Shown one piece after another: positions 47,477 through 59,511 of a DNA stretch of 64,000 nt. The notes beneath the pieces are model-generated. The model did no database searches, had not been told where the DNA came from, and was given only the letters and a program-made list of their open reading frames with translations. Numbering within the stretch: position 1 is the first letter of the stretch; each line of letters opens with the position of its first letter. The DNA is from Trametes villosa. Its lineage: Eukaryota; Basidiomycota; Agaricomycetes; Polyporales; Polyporaceae. The stretch is taken from positions 2,294,001-2,358,000 of the forward strand of contig PUDQ02000010.1 of assembly GCA_002964805.2 (NCBI GenBank), written 5' to 3'. The position numbers and the translations under genes are program-made.

Positions 47477-48250
47477 ACAACCCCCGCGCAGGGCAAAACG
47501 CGCAATATACCCCACTTGGTCTCCGTTTCAACTGATTTTCTGGGAAGCATACGCCATGTACAGCTACTAGGCTAGTCTCTCCACGGCGCCGGATCTTCTC
47601 CACCATCGTCCGGAGGCCCTCGAGAGTATCGGGCTTACCGCGGGTTATCGGCTTCACCTTCGGGCGGATGTTGTTGTTATTTTATTACCTTCATCGCGTT
47701 GTTCACCAACTCCTCGGCTCCTGGTCGCGGCGGCGGTGCACACACCACCCCCCGCGCAAGCGGGCCTGTCGATCTATGTGGCGAAATCTATTCTACTGGA
47801 TGTGTACCCCCATCGGTTGCAACAATCATTATTTCTATCTATCGGCGTTGCGCGCAATCATGTTCGACACGGCAATCAGGTCTGGGGAGAGCGGGGTAGG
47901 TGTTTGCGTGACCGTACCGGGAACCCGACGACCTTGTTCATCTGTCGTTGATTGCCTCCGACATCAGCTGTCTGTGCCGTTGATGGTTGTACTGGGCATC
48001 ATGCACATCTTTGACTCTTGTATCGCGTTCGGTATTCGCAAAGTCTTATGCGCGGGTGCGCTGAGCTTCGAAACCACACAGGAGGTGCTGTCGCAACTCG
48101 CCTGCATGTCCATCAGGTTATAGAAAACGGACGCCACCTCCAGATGCCAAACATGTAGAATTACAGATGTACAGAAGTAGGCTAATACGCATGGAGTGAG
48201 GATGGAACAAAACGCTTCCCAGCAGCGGCAGCTTCGGCAGCAGGCGATAG
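47477..48250. other. Convergent intergenic region, no gene seen
   Basis: About 770 bases between the GPI protein and IWS1 stops. It contains moderately AT-rich stretches expected of 3' UTRs. The 151-codon open frame at 47668-48123 shows no family features. Confidence 0.5.
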
Positions 48251-49610
48251 TTACGTCTTCTGGGACATCTTCCGAGTGAGGCTCTTGAGCCGCTCCGAGT
48301 TCTGCTTGCGGCGCTGGATGTCGACGTCGACGGCCATGTTGTTCTTCGAGAAGCCCGCGTTCGAGCGCGGCGCGACCGTGTAGCTGCCAAGCTGGCTCTG
48401 CGGGATCGAGACCGCGTTCTTGCGCACCCGGTTCTTGTCGCTCTCCCTCGCGCGCGCGAGGATCGCGTTGAGGCGCTCGCCCGCACGCGCGCCCCCCGCG
48501 GCGTCGCCGTCCGCGGCGGCGGTCGGGATGACGCGGTCGCGGTACGACGCGGAGCGCTTGATGATGGGGCGCGACCAAGTGGAGACGAGGTCGTTCGCGG
48601 CGCGCGCGATGTCGGGCGTGACGCGCTTGCACTTGGTGTAGAAGAGCACGACGCGGCCGAGCTTGGACTCCTTGAGCACGTTCGTGTCGATGAAGTCCAT
48701 CTTCTTCAGGATCGGGAAGAACTCCTTCTGGATGTCGAGCGCGGGCAGGGAGCGGTCCGGGAGCGGCTCGAGCCACTTGCAGACGCCTTCGAGGAGGTTG
48801 TTGTCGATGATCGACTGCGCGAGCGACGTTCTGGGGAGGGGAGGTCAGTATGGCGGGGCAGGGAACCAAGGGGGGAGGGGAAAGGGCGCACTTGCGGAGG
48901 ACCTCCATGACCTGCGGGAGCAGCCGCAGCTTCGAGGTCGCGGGCAGCTTCTCGCGGTTCGCCTGCTCGTCGTCGGTCGCCGCGGCGAGCATCGCCTCCC
49001 TCAGCCGCGACACCTCCTCGTCCGCGTACTTGTCCAGCACGTCGTCGTCGTCTTTGCGCTTGCGGTTCATGCGCTTGCCCTTCTTCGGCTTCAGAATCGC
49101 CTCAATCTTCATGTCCAGCTGCATCTTCTTCGCTGTTCACACTCGCGTCTCAGCACGCCCCTTCCCACTCTCAAGGCGGAACGCTGCGCTACGCACCGAC
49201 ATCGGGTGGGTACTGGCTCAGGTCGATCTCCTCAGGGGCGGCGCGCTTCGACGAGGTCCGCTTACGCTTCTTCACTGGCCGCCCCTCCTCGTCGTCCCCG
49301 CCCCGCCTCTTCGGCCGCCGTTTGGCCTTCACGGGGTGTTTCTTCTCCTGCACATATTCGTCGCCGGAGTCGCCAGAGGACTCCCCGGCGGGCGAGTCCC
49401 GGCGGGGCGGGACGTCAAGGTCTGCAAGCGCACGCTTCTGTGAGATGGCCGCATGTTGCTTTCAGAAAGGACGTACCGTCTTCGTCAGAGGAGAGGTCGG
49501 AGTCGGAGTGACCGAAGATGGCCGCCGCAAGGTCGTCCTTTCAACAAGACACCCCGTTAGCAAGCAGGGAGCGTTGGTAATAATGTACTGCTCACTTCTC
49601 TCTCAGGCAT
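48251..49610 (-). CDS. IWS1: Transcription elongation factor IWS1/SPN1
   Basis: Binds Spt6 and RNA polymerase II to support elongation and chromatin passage. The first coding exon is 15 nt (MPERE), then DDLAAAIFGHSDSDLSSDED; an acidic/basic disordered region follows (RRDSPAGESSGDSGDEYVQE, PVKAKRRPKRR, VKKRKRTSSKR); then IDLSQYPPDV, the basic KGKRMNRKRKDDDDVLDKYA, and the TFIIS N-terminal/LW domain: KLRLLPQVMEVLRK, SLAQSIIDNNLLEGVCKWLE, PLPDRSLPALDIQKEFFPIL, VLKESKLGRVVLFYTKCKRV, RAANDLVSTWSRPIIKRSAS. The C-terminus is the conserved basic stretch ending SLTRKMSQKT*. Four to five exons. The 325-bp gap to RAD2 is a shared divergent promoter. Confidence 0.93.
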
Positions 49611-49935
49611 GATGGGCTGCAGGTGGTGGTGTGGAAGAGAGGTGTGCTGCCGCCACCGTGCACGCAGGCCGTGGTCAACGTGCAGTAATACTCACAATAA
49701 GAGTGCTGATAAGGGGGTTAAACGCGCGCTTACGCCGACAAATCGAGGGATAACTCGAAAAGCGTGACTCATTTACGCGCGACGCGTCCGAGAGGAAGCG
49801 CCCGCAGTGGCTGCACAAGACGCGGTATTGGAACTCTGCCGCCATCCCCTCTCTCGCCAACTCTCACATGGGGCTGCTCTGCTTTGCTGCATCTGTGCCT
49901 CTCTTTACCTGTGGTTAGACCAAGAATATTGTAGA
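49611..49935. promoter_or_regulatory. Divergent promoter between IWS1 and RAD2
   Basis: 325 bases separating two outward-pointing start codons. No clear TATA box. It contains GACGCGTCCGAG near 49780, an ACGCGT box that might mark cell-cycle control; this is motif matching only. Confidence 0.4.
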
Positions 49936-52900
49936 ATGGGTGTGAAGAGCCTCTGGCAGCTCTTGGAGCCGGTTGGCCGGCCGGTCCTGTGCGTGCCATC
50001 GAAAGACCTGGGATTCCCTAACGTTTCTGACTTGTGTCGGCAGGCTGGAGACTATGGAGGGGAAGTCCATGGCGATTGACTCAAGCATCTGGATTTACCA
50101 GTTCCAGGCGACGATGCGCGACAAGGAGGGCCGTGGGCTGGTGAACGCGCACGTCCTTGGTTTCCTCCGCCGAATATGCAAACTCCTGTTCTACGGCATC
50201 AAGCCCGTCTTCGTATTCGATGGCGGCGCACCAGCGCTCAAGATGTCTACCATTGTACGTGTGATAACTCGAGGTATCATGTGCGTGGTGCTGGACGACT
50301 GTGGGGCAGGCGGAGCGCAAGAACAAGAAGAGCGGTGCGGCAGCCAGCCATGCGAAGATCGCCGAGCGACTTCTGGCGGCCCATATGCGTCGAGAGGCCT
50401 TGGAGCATGCTTCCGGGAAGACGTAAGTTTTGCCCGTGTTTCGGCGTACACGCGTACTCATGCAAGGGCGGGATGACAGACCTGACGGTAAAGGAAAGGC
50501 TCGAGCCCCCTCGGGGAGAATAGACGACGACACCGTCTACCTGGAGGACCTTACAGGCCCCACCCCCATTACGCCCGCGGCCGCCAAGAAGTCAGCATCA
50601 GGCGATGTGGCGGGGACTCCTCCATCGTCCAAGAAGAAGTCGCGTTGGCAAGACCACGACCCGTACAAACTCCCAGAGGTCAACATGGACGAGGTGGTAG
50701 CGAAAGCTACCGCCTCCGTAGCTCCGGACCCTCGGTTAGCTACCGAGGACGAGCTCCGGACCTTCATCGAAGAGATGCGTCCCGAGGACTTCGACGTCTC
50801 TTCTCCCGCCTTCCGCGAACTTCCCACAGAGGTCCAGTACGAAATTATCGGAGACCTGCGGCTGAAATCCCGGCAGACGTCGTACAAGCGGTTGCAGAGC
50901 ATGCTCCGGAACGCGAAGACGCCCCTCGACTTCTCCAAGGAGCAGATCAAGAACTTGAAGCAGAGGAACGCTTTGACACAGCAGCTACTTGTTACCACCG
51001 ACAGCATCGGTAAGGCGCACATTACGATTCCCGTACGGATCGCGAGCGAGCGCAACAAGCAGTACGTCCTCGTCAAGAACGAGGGCGAGTCTGGCGGATG
51101 GGTTCTGGGTATCAGAGACGAAGGCACGGCGGCCAAGCCTATCGAGATTGACCCCACGCCCGTACCGGTGAAAGAGGATAGCGACGAGGACGACGACATG
51201 GAGGAAGTACCGATGTATGCATCTGTACTCCCTACCCAAGGAATAGTATGTTCACTTGCTTTACCCGTACAGTTCTGCCCCTCCAGTCGAAGCCCCACAT
51301 GACCCGGATCTGCGAGAATATCGGCGAGGGATGGCGCTTGCTGCTCTGGCGCAACGGCGCACCTCCAAGAACCTCGCACCGCTCACGACCAAAGTAAACA
51401 GGAAGCGCAACGCCCGCCCGCTGTTTGAGCCAGAGGAGGACGAGTTGCCGCAACTAGGCGACGTCGCAAGCGATGCCGAAGATCCAGAGCTCGAGCTTGC
51501 TATCCAGGAGTCCATGGAATTGGAAGCGGAGGCTAACCTACAGCGCGCCATCGAGGAGTCAAGGCTTGCCGCGTCCAGCTCTTCGTCGTCCGGCAAACTT
51601 GGCGAATCATCGACGTTGGGACCCCCTGCTACTCCTCGTCCGCCAGCATCCATAGACCGTCGGCGGTCATCACAACAGTTCCGTGCGGTCAGCGACGAGT
51701 CCGACGACGAGGACCTCTATGCATCCCCAACCAGGCTCGAAACGGCGTTAGCGATCGGGGGCGCTGCCCCACGGCGGCCTCCCCCGTCGAAGTCGAAGAG
51801 CACGACATCATTCCCGGCCTCGTCAATGTTCGGCGTACCCAGCTTGCTTCTTCCTGAAGAACCTCTATCTGTGCCAGTAGCTGAAGCGCCTCTGGTCATC
51901 TCCGAGTCCGAAGATGACATGGAGGAAGTCCCTGTTGAACCAGCCGCCTCTCCTCCGTCCCTCCCATCTCCTCCTGCGAGACTGACATCCCCACCTGCCG
52001 CGCGCACCGACGCGCACGACCCGATTACTGTCGCCTTCGATTCAGATGATGATATGGAAGAAGTGCTCCCTACCGCTCCTCTGCGACCCTCACCAAACGT
52101 CGGCAGTACGGACCAAACACTGGCGAGCCGCGCCGCGGACGTTAGCATACATTCCCGGCCCCTCTCGGAACGTTCTGCAAGCCCCATCGCCAGTCCCGAC
52201 GCATCCCCAGATGCGGACGGGCGGCCGGCAGACCTCGCGGAGGCGTCTGCATCCAACTCGGTGCCTTCCGCTCCGTCGCCGCCCGTGTCACCGCCAGTCG
52301 CCGAGACTATATCCGCTCCTCCAGCTGCTCAGACAACGCATGACAAGGACGTGGAGTCCTCAGAGTCCGACGCGGAGGGCGAGGGTGCCCGATGGTCCCG
52401 CTCGCCCAGCCCCACTGGCGACCCGTCCACCGAAGCTGCCCGCCGCGCCCAGAATACCACGGAAGACTGGGATGCCGCGCAGGAGCTCGACCCCCACGCA
52501 GAGGAAGGCGAGTTCGCGCGCTTCATCTCCCAGGTGAAGGGCAAGGACATCGACTCCGTCCGGCGCGAGATCGACGACGAGATCCGGGACCTGAACAGGC
52601 AGAAGAAGGTCGCGATGCGCGACTCCGAGGACATCACCCAGCAGATGATCTCGCAGATCATGGTAAGCGCCTTCAGCTTCCCCCTCCCCCCCTCCTACTA
52701 GTACTAGCAGAGGCAGAGCTCACGCAGGGGGCGTGCCGCAGATCATGCTCCGCCTCTTCGGCATCCCGTACATCACCGCGCCGATGGAGGCGGAGGCGCA
52801 GTGCGCCGCGCTGCTCTCCTTCGGGCTCGTCGACGGGATCATCACGGACGACTCGGACGTGTTCCTCTTTGGGGGCGCGCGCGTGCTCAAGAACATGTTC

Positions 52901-54198
52901 AACCAGTCCAAGACCGTCGAGTGCTTCCTCCTCGCCGACCTCGAGCGCGAGCTCGGGCTCGACCGCGACAAGCTCGTCCGCCTCGCGTACCTGCTTGGGA
53001 GCGACTACACCGAGGGCCTTCCTGGGGTAGGGCCCGTCGTCGCGATGGAGCTGCTGAGCGAGTTCCCGGGCCAGGACGGGCTGCACAAGTTCCGCGCGTG
53101 GTGGCAGAAGGTGCAGAGCGGGCGCGACAGGCCGGAGGAGTCCAGCACGCGCTTCCGGAAGCGTTTTGTGCGTACTCGGACGTGCGTCGTAGCGGTGCTC
53201 GTGAGGCTGACGTGCGTGTCTGCAGAAGAAGAAATTTAAAGAGTTGTACTTGCCCAGCGAGTGGCCAAACCCTGCGGTGGTGAGTGGCGTCGGTAGTCGT
53301 ACGATTGTGTCCGCATACTGATGATGTTACAGAGGGATGCGTACTACCACCCCACTATCGACGAGTCTAGAGAGCATTTCAAGTGGGGCATGCCTGACCT
53401 GGACGCTCTACGAGAGTGAGCGCACACAGCCTCTCACGCCCGAACCTACTTCTGACTCCGAGCAGCTTCTTCAACTCAGAACTAGGCTGGGACCAGATCA
53501 AGGTTGACGACCTGCTCCTCCCCATCATCCGCAAGATGAGCAAGCGGTCGCAGGTCGGTTTCAGTGCTACACCTCCCACTGTTTCATCGGCTTACAGCTC
53601 TTATTCGTAAAACTAGAACGCAGCGCCCTCAATGCAAGGCAACCTCGCCGGGTTCTTCGACCTGCCCGTGGGCGCGAACGTCGCACCACGCAAACGGCAG
53701 GCATACGCTAGCAAGCGCCTGCAGCAGGTCGTGCAGGACTTCCGGAAGCAGCAGGCGAAGCAGCGGGGCTCGCCCACCCCCGCGCCCATGGGAGACGACG
53801 CCGGGCCCGGGAGCGGTAGCGACTACGAGGTCAGCGAGAAGGCGGCGGGGCGCCCGGCGAAGAAACGGAAAACCGCGAAGGGGAAAGGGAAGGAGAAGGA
53901 GACTGCAGGTGCGGGCGACGTCGAACCCGCGGCGCAGAAACCCGCGCGCGGAGGCAGGGGACGGGGGCGGGGGCGGGGAAGAGGCGCCAAGCGGACATCC
54001 AGGAAACGCGCGAAGACGCCCTCGGAGAGTGAGGAAGAGGCGTCGGGAGATGATGCCATTCCGGAGGGCCAGCCTTCCGGCGAACCCGCACCCAGCGTGA
54101 GTCGTGAGGAGTTGGGACTACGTCCCCGTCCAAAGCCACGGCCTGTGTTCAGGGCGCCCGCCGCGCCGGAGGTGGAGGATCAGGCGCGTGTCAGTTAG
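49936..54198 (+). CDS. RAD2: DNA repair endonuclease RAD2/XPG
   Basis: Structure-specific nuclease making the 3' incision in nucleotide excision repair. N-domain: [39 protein letters not shown] (metal Asp), [19 protein letters not shown] (metal Asp). A long disordered spacer carries two ubiquitin-interacting-motif-like segments ([30 protein letters not shown]) and three acidic DMEEV repeats. I-domain: [20 protein letters not shown] (catalytic Glu pair), [15 protein letters not shown] (catalytic Asp pair), helix-2-turn-helix [21 protein letters not shown]-terminal: [32 protein letters not shown], a PCNA-binding QGNLAGFF, then a basic Gly/Arg tail and a KR-rich nuclear signal. About eight introns; the first joins PVL to LETM. 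Length about 1,250 residues, as for the family. Confidence 0.95.
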
Positions 54199-54553
54199 CG
54201 TCGCCGCACACTAAGTAGCGGATCAGGTAACTTATTTGGACAGACATATTACCTTCATGTAGCTATAGTGGCCTGTGTGTAGTTCTTGGAGGTGTAATCT
54301 CGGTATGGGCGGTTCACACAGCGGCGATACATCTGAATTCGGAAGGTCTTTTGGGTATTGATCACAACTTGCAAGAGCGGCTGGACGCCAATAACGTATA
54401 GACCGCGTAGTTTTGCGTGATTTTGTTCGTCTTTCCACCGCGATATGTTATGTGTGTTTGAATTCAGGGTGATGGTCAGAGCTTCCATGTCCGAATCTGC
54501 CCGGTTGACACGAGAGAGCCTAGCATTGCTGAAGTGGTGGATGGAATACACAT
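54199..54553. other. Convergent 3' regions of RAD2 and NDUFB8
   Basis: 355 bases, more AT-rich than the neighbours. A minus-strand open frame (54255-54551) is discarded as untranslated DNA downstream of NDUFB8. Confidence 0.6.
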
Positions 54554-55154
54554 CTATTCATCCGCCTCAGTGTCGGCCTCTACCCTAGCCTGACATGCAG
54601 GTCAGTATGACGTTGTAGATTCGTCCTGAAGACGCGACCGACCTTGTTCTCCTCCAGTCCGCCAAGCTCATTCACCAGACCACCGAACGGGTATTCGCGG
54701 CGCACAGCAGGCATGTCGGGGTGCACGTAGTTAACGAATGTGCCGAACGTCACAAAGCCGAAAACGGCGATGGTGAACCAGCGCAGCGCGGTTTGAGGGG
54801 GGACAACGGGGACATCCGGACCCCACATGGACAAGACCTCCTCTTGCTCATGGAGCTATAGATTGCTCTCAGATATGCCGTTCACCAGCTGAGCATAAGT
54901 ACACGTACGGGTTCGCCATAGTTCCTCCGGAACTGGAGGTCCTCCCATCCGCGGGGAGGGCGGGTCTGCTTCGAGACGAAGGGCAAGCGGGGGTAGTCGC
55001 CGAGCTGGGGGTCGCCGTCCTCCGGCAGGGTAGAGGTCAACGGGGCGGGTGTCGTGGGGGCTGACGCCGCGGGCGTAGCGTAGCAGCGTGCGCGAGGGGC
55101 GGCAGCCCTCGCTCGGAGGGCTGCACGTCGGGCGACGGTGAGCGATGTGTTCAT
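54554..55154 (-). CDS. NADH:ubiquinone oxidoreductase ASHI/NDUFB8 subunit
   Basis: Accessory membrane-arm subunit of complex I. Three exons. Exon 1: MNTSLTVARRAALRARAAAP and PRARCYATPA, a typical mitochondrial presequence rich in Arg/Ala, then GDPQLGDYPRLPFVSKQTRP and PRGWEDLQFRRNYGEPV. Exon 2: HEQEEVLSMWGPDVPVVPPQ, a transmembrane helix (WFTIAVFGFVTFGTFVNYV), PDMPAVRREYPFGGLVNELG. Exon 3: ARVEADTEADE*. The P.LP..S.Q.RP..GWED...RRN.GEPVHEQ signature is diagnostic. The ATG at 55152-55154 is chosen because the frame upstream offers only GTG. Confidence 0.92.
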
Positions 55155-55455
55155 AGCGTGCGGGAGAGTAGGCGCCGGCACGGGCGAGTGGGAATGCGTC
55201 TGTTAATCACCGCGGACAAGTGGCTTATCGGCCATAAGTGCGGTTTATACGCCGGCTATTCTGGGGTTATCCCGGAAGCTGAGCGCGCCAATCTTTGTGG
55301 CAGATCCGGCGTCCGGTTTTGTCAAGAACGGGATCCCAGCGGAGTGGGCGATCGGGCAGAAGGCTGAATGACACCCAACCCAGGCCGCGCTCTGTCTATC
55401 TGCGTTCCGAATCCGAGTCCTCTCTGCCATCACCTTCTTCCCCTCACCGGCCTCC

Positions 55456-55461
55456 TATAAA
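55456..55461 (+). promoter_or_regulatory. TATA box upstream of methyltransferase
   Basis: TATAAA about 110 bases before the ATG at 55570, in the 415-bp divergent region between NDUFB8 and the methyltransferase. Position fits a fungal core promoter. Confidence 0.5.
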
Positions 55462-55569
55462 GCGCGTCGCGCGACCCGAGTGTTCTGTTTGCCCCGTTCT
55501 CTGCACGAGAGACACTTGCGCCCTCACGCGACAATCACATTCAACTCGCCGTCCATCCCCGCTCGCAAC

Positions 55570-57497
55570 ATGACCGTTTCTCCGAAGCAAAACGGCGTCA
55601 GTCGCGACGTCCAGGAGGAGCTGTTCAAGCAGCGCGCGGACAAACGCCGTCGGAATGGCGGCGCGAGCCCCGTCCAATATCAGAGGGCCCTCAGCGTCGG
55701 GTAAGTACACCGGGTCCCGCTCGATATTGTTCGTCGGACACTGACACGTTGGCGCATGCTGTTGCGCACACAGTGACGACTGGAATTGCGTGTTCCTGAA
55801 CCACCTCTCGCAAGGGGTCACTATGCATCCATTTGACGAGCCGCCAAGCAATGTGCTCGATCTCGGGTGTGGAAGCGGCTTGTGGGCGATCGAGGCGGCG
55901 AAATGCTGGCGGGTACGTGCCTCGCAGCGTAATCGCGCGTGAACACGCGTTGACAGTATGGGTAGACGTGCAACGTTGTTGGCTTCGATCTCCGGCCCAT
56001 ACAGCCTGACCTTAGCATGATACAGCTCGGCATAGAGTACCGAGAGCTCGCCGAGCGTATCAAATGGGTGCACGGTGACTTGTCAGTCGAACATCTTGCT
56101 AGGGGTGCGCGGGCTGACATCCGGTACCACCGATTCTTCCAGCTTGGAACCGCTTCCATTCGATTCAGATCATTTTGATCTAGTCAGAATTTGTTGCATT
56201 GGGCTCAGCGTCCCCGAGGACTCCTGGCAAGATCTGCTAGAGGTATACCTAACGCATAGACTCTAGAAGACCATGCTCACATTCGCTCGTGCTCAGGAAT
56301 GTGCGCGAGTCCTCCGACCCGGCGGGAGCATCGAGGTAGATCTCCCCCCATATACCCAACTTCTCGGTTCTTTGATTGACTTGGCGTGCAGATTATCGAG
56401 GAGGACCTCCTATTTCCTGCAGGCCGCACGCGAAAACCCGCCCCCAACGCGTCCTCAGCCACAAATAGTATGCGCCGACTATCGGGAGAGCGTATACGTA
56501 GCGATTCCATGGCCAGCCGGCTTACCTCGCAAACAACGCAGTCGACACAAACAGCGGCCACATCGTCGAGCTATATGTACTCGACGGAGCGCTCGTCGCA
56601 GGGCAGCAACAGCCACGATTCCTTCCTCAGCTCCTCATCAAGCTCACGTGCAGACTCATCCGCCCATCTCTTCGCGCAAGACCACCCAAAGTTGAAGGAG
56701 GCATGGGAGGAGATGCTCAGCCAGCGTTTCCTGACCCATAAGCTGCTCAATGTCCTTCCCTTCTACCTCTCCTCATTCTTCACGAACGTACACGTACACC
56801 CCACGATGCACGTCACCCTCCCGCCTCCCTCCACGCAACGCGATCTGCAGAAACGGGTGGAGCCCGTCATGCGACCTGACGCGCAGGACCAAGACATCGC
56901 CCACTGGGTGGAAGACATGCGCGCGCACGCGATCCGCCTCTCGACGTCGGACGGGGCGCCCAAGAAGGAGAGCTCCGCCGCGTTGCGTGCGAACAAGCCG
57001 TCGGTCGCGACGATCAGCTTGTGGAGCGCCCTGCATCTGGCGCGGCAAGTGCACCTCGTGTCCGCGTGCAAGGAGGCGATATGGGAGGCGTACTTTGCGT
57101 TGACCGGCGCGGCGAGGGATGCATTCCTCCACCCCGCGGACGCGGCCAAGGAGCTCCCGAGGGAGGACCTCCGCGAGGAGTTCGAGCGGGAATGGGCCGC
57201 TTGGGAAAGGTAAGGCACACGAAACTCCTCAGCAGCGACGGGACGCTCACGCGTGGCGATGCACGTTGTTGTAGCGATATGAAGGACCGGATCGGCATGC
57301 GCGATCACGTCCAGGAGGCGGTCGCTTGGAGGGACCCTGAGACCCTGAGCCTTCGCAGCGGCTCGTGGCACTCTGCGTCGGAGCCGCGGAAGGGGCCGCA
57401 GATCCAGAACCCGGACGCGGACAAGACGTCGCTGTGCAGGTCGATGCGCGGCCTCATCGCCTGGAAGCCTGCCGCACCGCGGGCGACAGTGTCGTAG
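55570..57497 (+). CDS. SAM-dependent methyltransferase, class I
   Basis: Begins MTVSPKQNGVSRDVQEELFK, then DDWNCVFLNHLSQGVTMHPF. Motif I is VLDLGCGSGLWAIEAAK (SAM binding); next strand VVGFDLRPIQPDL; motif region IKWVHGDL; LEPLPFDSDHFDLVRICCIG (acidic and post-I motifs); ECARVLRPGGSIEIIEEDLL (classic CxRVLxPGG). A Ser-rich insertion (RLSGERIRSDSMASRLTSQT onward) separates the fold from a C-terminal helical region (EAWEEMLSQRFLTHKLLNVL, WSALHLARQVHLVSACKEAI, REDLREEFEREWAAWER) and an end DMKDRIGMRDHVQEA..., stop 57495-57497. About six introns. The substrate cannot be predicted; this family is abundant in basidiomycetes. Confidence 0.87.
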
Positions 57498-57833
57498 GCT
57501 CTTCAGTCTGGCTTCATTTTGGACACGAATTCTTTACGACCGTTGAAGTTCTTAACGCCCCCGACGACACATGTTGTACTCTGTGCCATAGACACCACGG
57601 CTGGGACATCTATCCACGCTCTTGCATACACCAGACTATATACCCTAGCTACCTTTCACGAATTGATTTTCGAGCGTTCCGCAGGAGCTGTCGCGTGCTC
57701 GAGCTCGAGACGTTACCCGATATGGGATATACGCAGATCAAGTTTGATCTGCCGGGCCAGTGGGCGAGAGCTCTATCCTCGCACTCGATCCCCTCTCCCT
57801 CTCCTCCCCACAACCCCCATTCACCCACAAACA
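57498..57833. other. Intergenic, promoter side of EBP1 gene
   Basis: 336 bases. The last 60 before the ATG are strongly CT-rich (ccctctccctctcctcccca), as at other highly expressed genes here. ATATA-like runs occur near 57635. No gene. Confidence 0.5.
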
Positions 57834-59423
57834 ATGTCTGAACCCACGAAGCAGGAGGGCGCCGCGCCCCCGAAGGCCGAGGAGTCCACCGCGGCGGCGG
57901 ACTTCACCAAGTACAAGGTGCGTCGCGGCACGCGCGATGCGCCGCTTAGATTTTTCACTCGCGGGCGGGGCGGCGGTAGTGACGGAGATCGGCGCGTGCG
58001 CGCGGCCCACAGACCGCGGCGGACATCGCGAACAGCGTGACGAAGAAGCTGATCGCGGCCGCCGTCGAGGGCGCGAAGGTGATCGACCTCTGCGTCGAGG
58101 GCGACAAGCTGCTCGAGCAGGGCACCGGCGCGGTCTACAACAAGTCCGTCAAGGGCGTGAAGGTCAGCAAGGGTGCGTCGTCCCCGCGCGGGCCCCCTCT
58201 CGTCTTTACTCAGGACTAACTACGTGACCTGCTGCGCACGCAAAGGCATCGCGTTCCCGACGAGCATCTCCGTGAACAACGCGGTCGCGCACTTCTCGCC
58301 CGTCGAGTCGGACCCGTCCGCGGGGCAGACGCTCGCCAAGGGCGACGTCGTGAAGATCCACGTCGGCGCGCACATCGACGGCTTCGCGGCGGTGAGCGCG
58401 GAGACGGTCGTCGTCGGCGCGTCCGCGGCCGAGCCCGTGACGGGCAAGAAGGCGGACGTGATCCAGGCGGCGTGGCACGCGGCCGAGGTCGCCCAGCGCC
58501 TCGTCAAGGTCGGGAACAAAAACTGGCAGGTCACGGAGGCGGTCGGCAAGGTCGCCGCCGCGTTCGACTGCAAGCCCGTCGAGGGTGAGTGGCACTTGCG
58601 CGCATCTGTGGGCTTTTTGGGAGGCAATTGGGCTGAACGCGGGGCGGCAGGCATGCTCTCGTGCGAGCAGTCGCAGAACGTTATCGATGGCAAGAAGCGC
58701 ATCATCCTCAACCCCGTAAGGAGTCTGTGCCTAGGGTGGGTTGCGGCAGCTGACGCGTCTGCAGAGCGAGGCGCAAAAGAAGGAGTTTGAGACCGTGACT
58801 TTCGCGGAGAACGAGGTCTGGGGCATCGATATCCTCATCTCCTCCGGCGAGGACGGCAAGGTGCGTGCCAAGCCTTTCATACATGCGTCGAATGGGCAAG
58901 CTAATACCGCAGCCAGGCCCGCCTTGAGGAGTCAAGAACGACGATCTACCAGAAGGAGTCCACGGTCACGTACCAGCTCAAGATGAAGACGTCGCGTGCC
59001 GTGTTCTCCGAGGTGCAGAAGAAGGCCGGCGCGTTCCCCTTCAACATCCGCTGTCTCGAGGACGAGAAGCGTGCGCGTCTGGGCCTCCAGGAGGCGGTAC
59101 AACACAACCTCGTCAAGCCCTACGAGGTCATGTAAGTGGCGATCTGCCGGAACTCTCCGTTTCGGGTGAGCTGACTAGGGACCGGGTACCCTAGCTTCAC
59201 CCCTGCGAACACCTTCGTCGCTGCGTTCCACTTCACGATCGCGCTCCTGCCCGGCGGCCCCTCGCTCATCACCCACCCGCCCGCGTGGTTCAAGCCCGAG
59301 CTCGTCAAGTCGGAGAAGCAGCTCGAGGACGCCGAGCTCAAGGAGCTCCTCACGAAGCCCCTGCGCGAGAGCAAGAAGGCCAAGAAGAAGGCCAAGGCCG
59401 ACGGCGAGGAGGCGAAGGCCTAG
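57834..59423 (+). CDS. EBP1/PA2G4-like protein (curved DNA-binding, Cdb4 family)
   Basis: Pita-bread (methionine aminopeptidase/M24) fold without peptidase activity; the orthologous group binds ribosomes at the exit tunnel and takes part in ribosome biogenesis and growth control. Spliced: [199 protein letters not shown], and a C-terminal Lys-rich tail ([18 protein letters not shown]). Metal-ligand residues of true aminopeptidases are not conserved (IHVGAHIDG in place of the Asp pair). About seven introns. Confidence 0.93.
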
Positions 59424-59511
59424 GGTAGATCGGCAGGCGTCGGTGGAAGAAGATGTGCAGAATACAATCGCGTCGTGTAGCTTGCATGTAACAACAATAT
59501 TGGACTCTCCG

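Noticed and set aside
54255..54551. 98-codon minus-strand frame after NDUFB8 as a separate gene.
   Set aside because: It falls in the short convergent 3' region and shows no protein family features.
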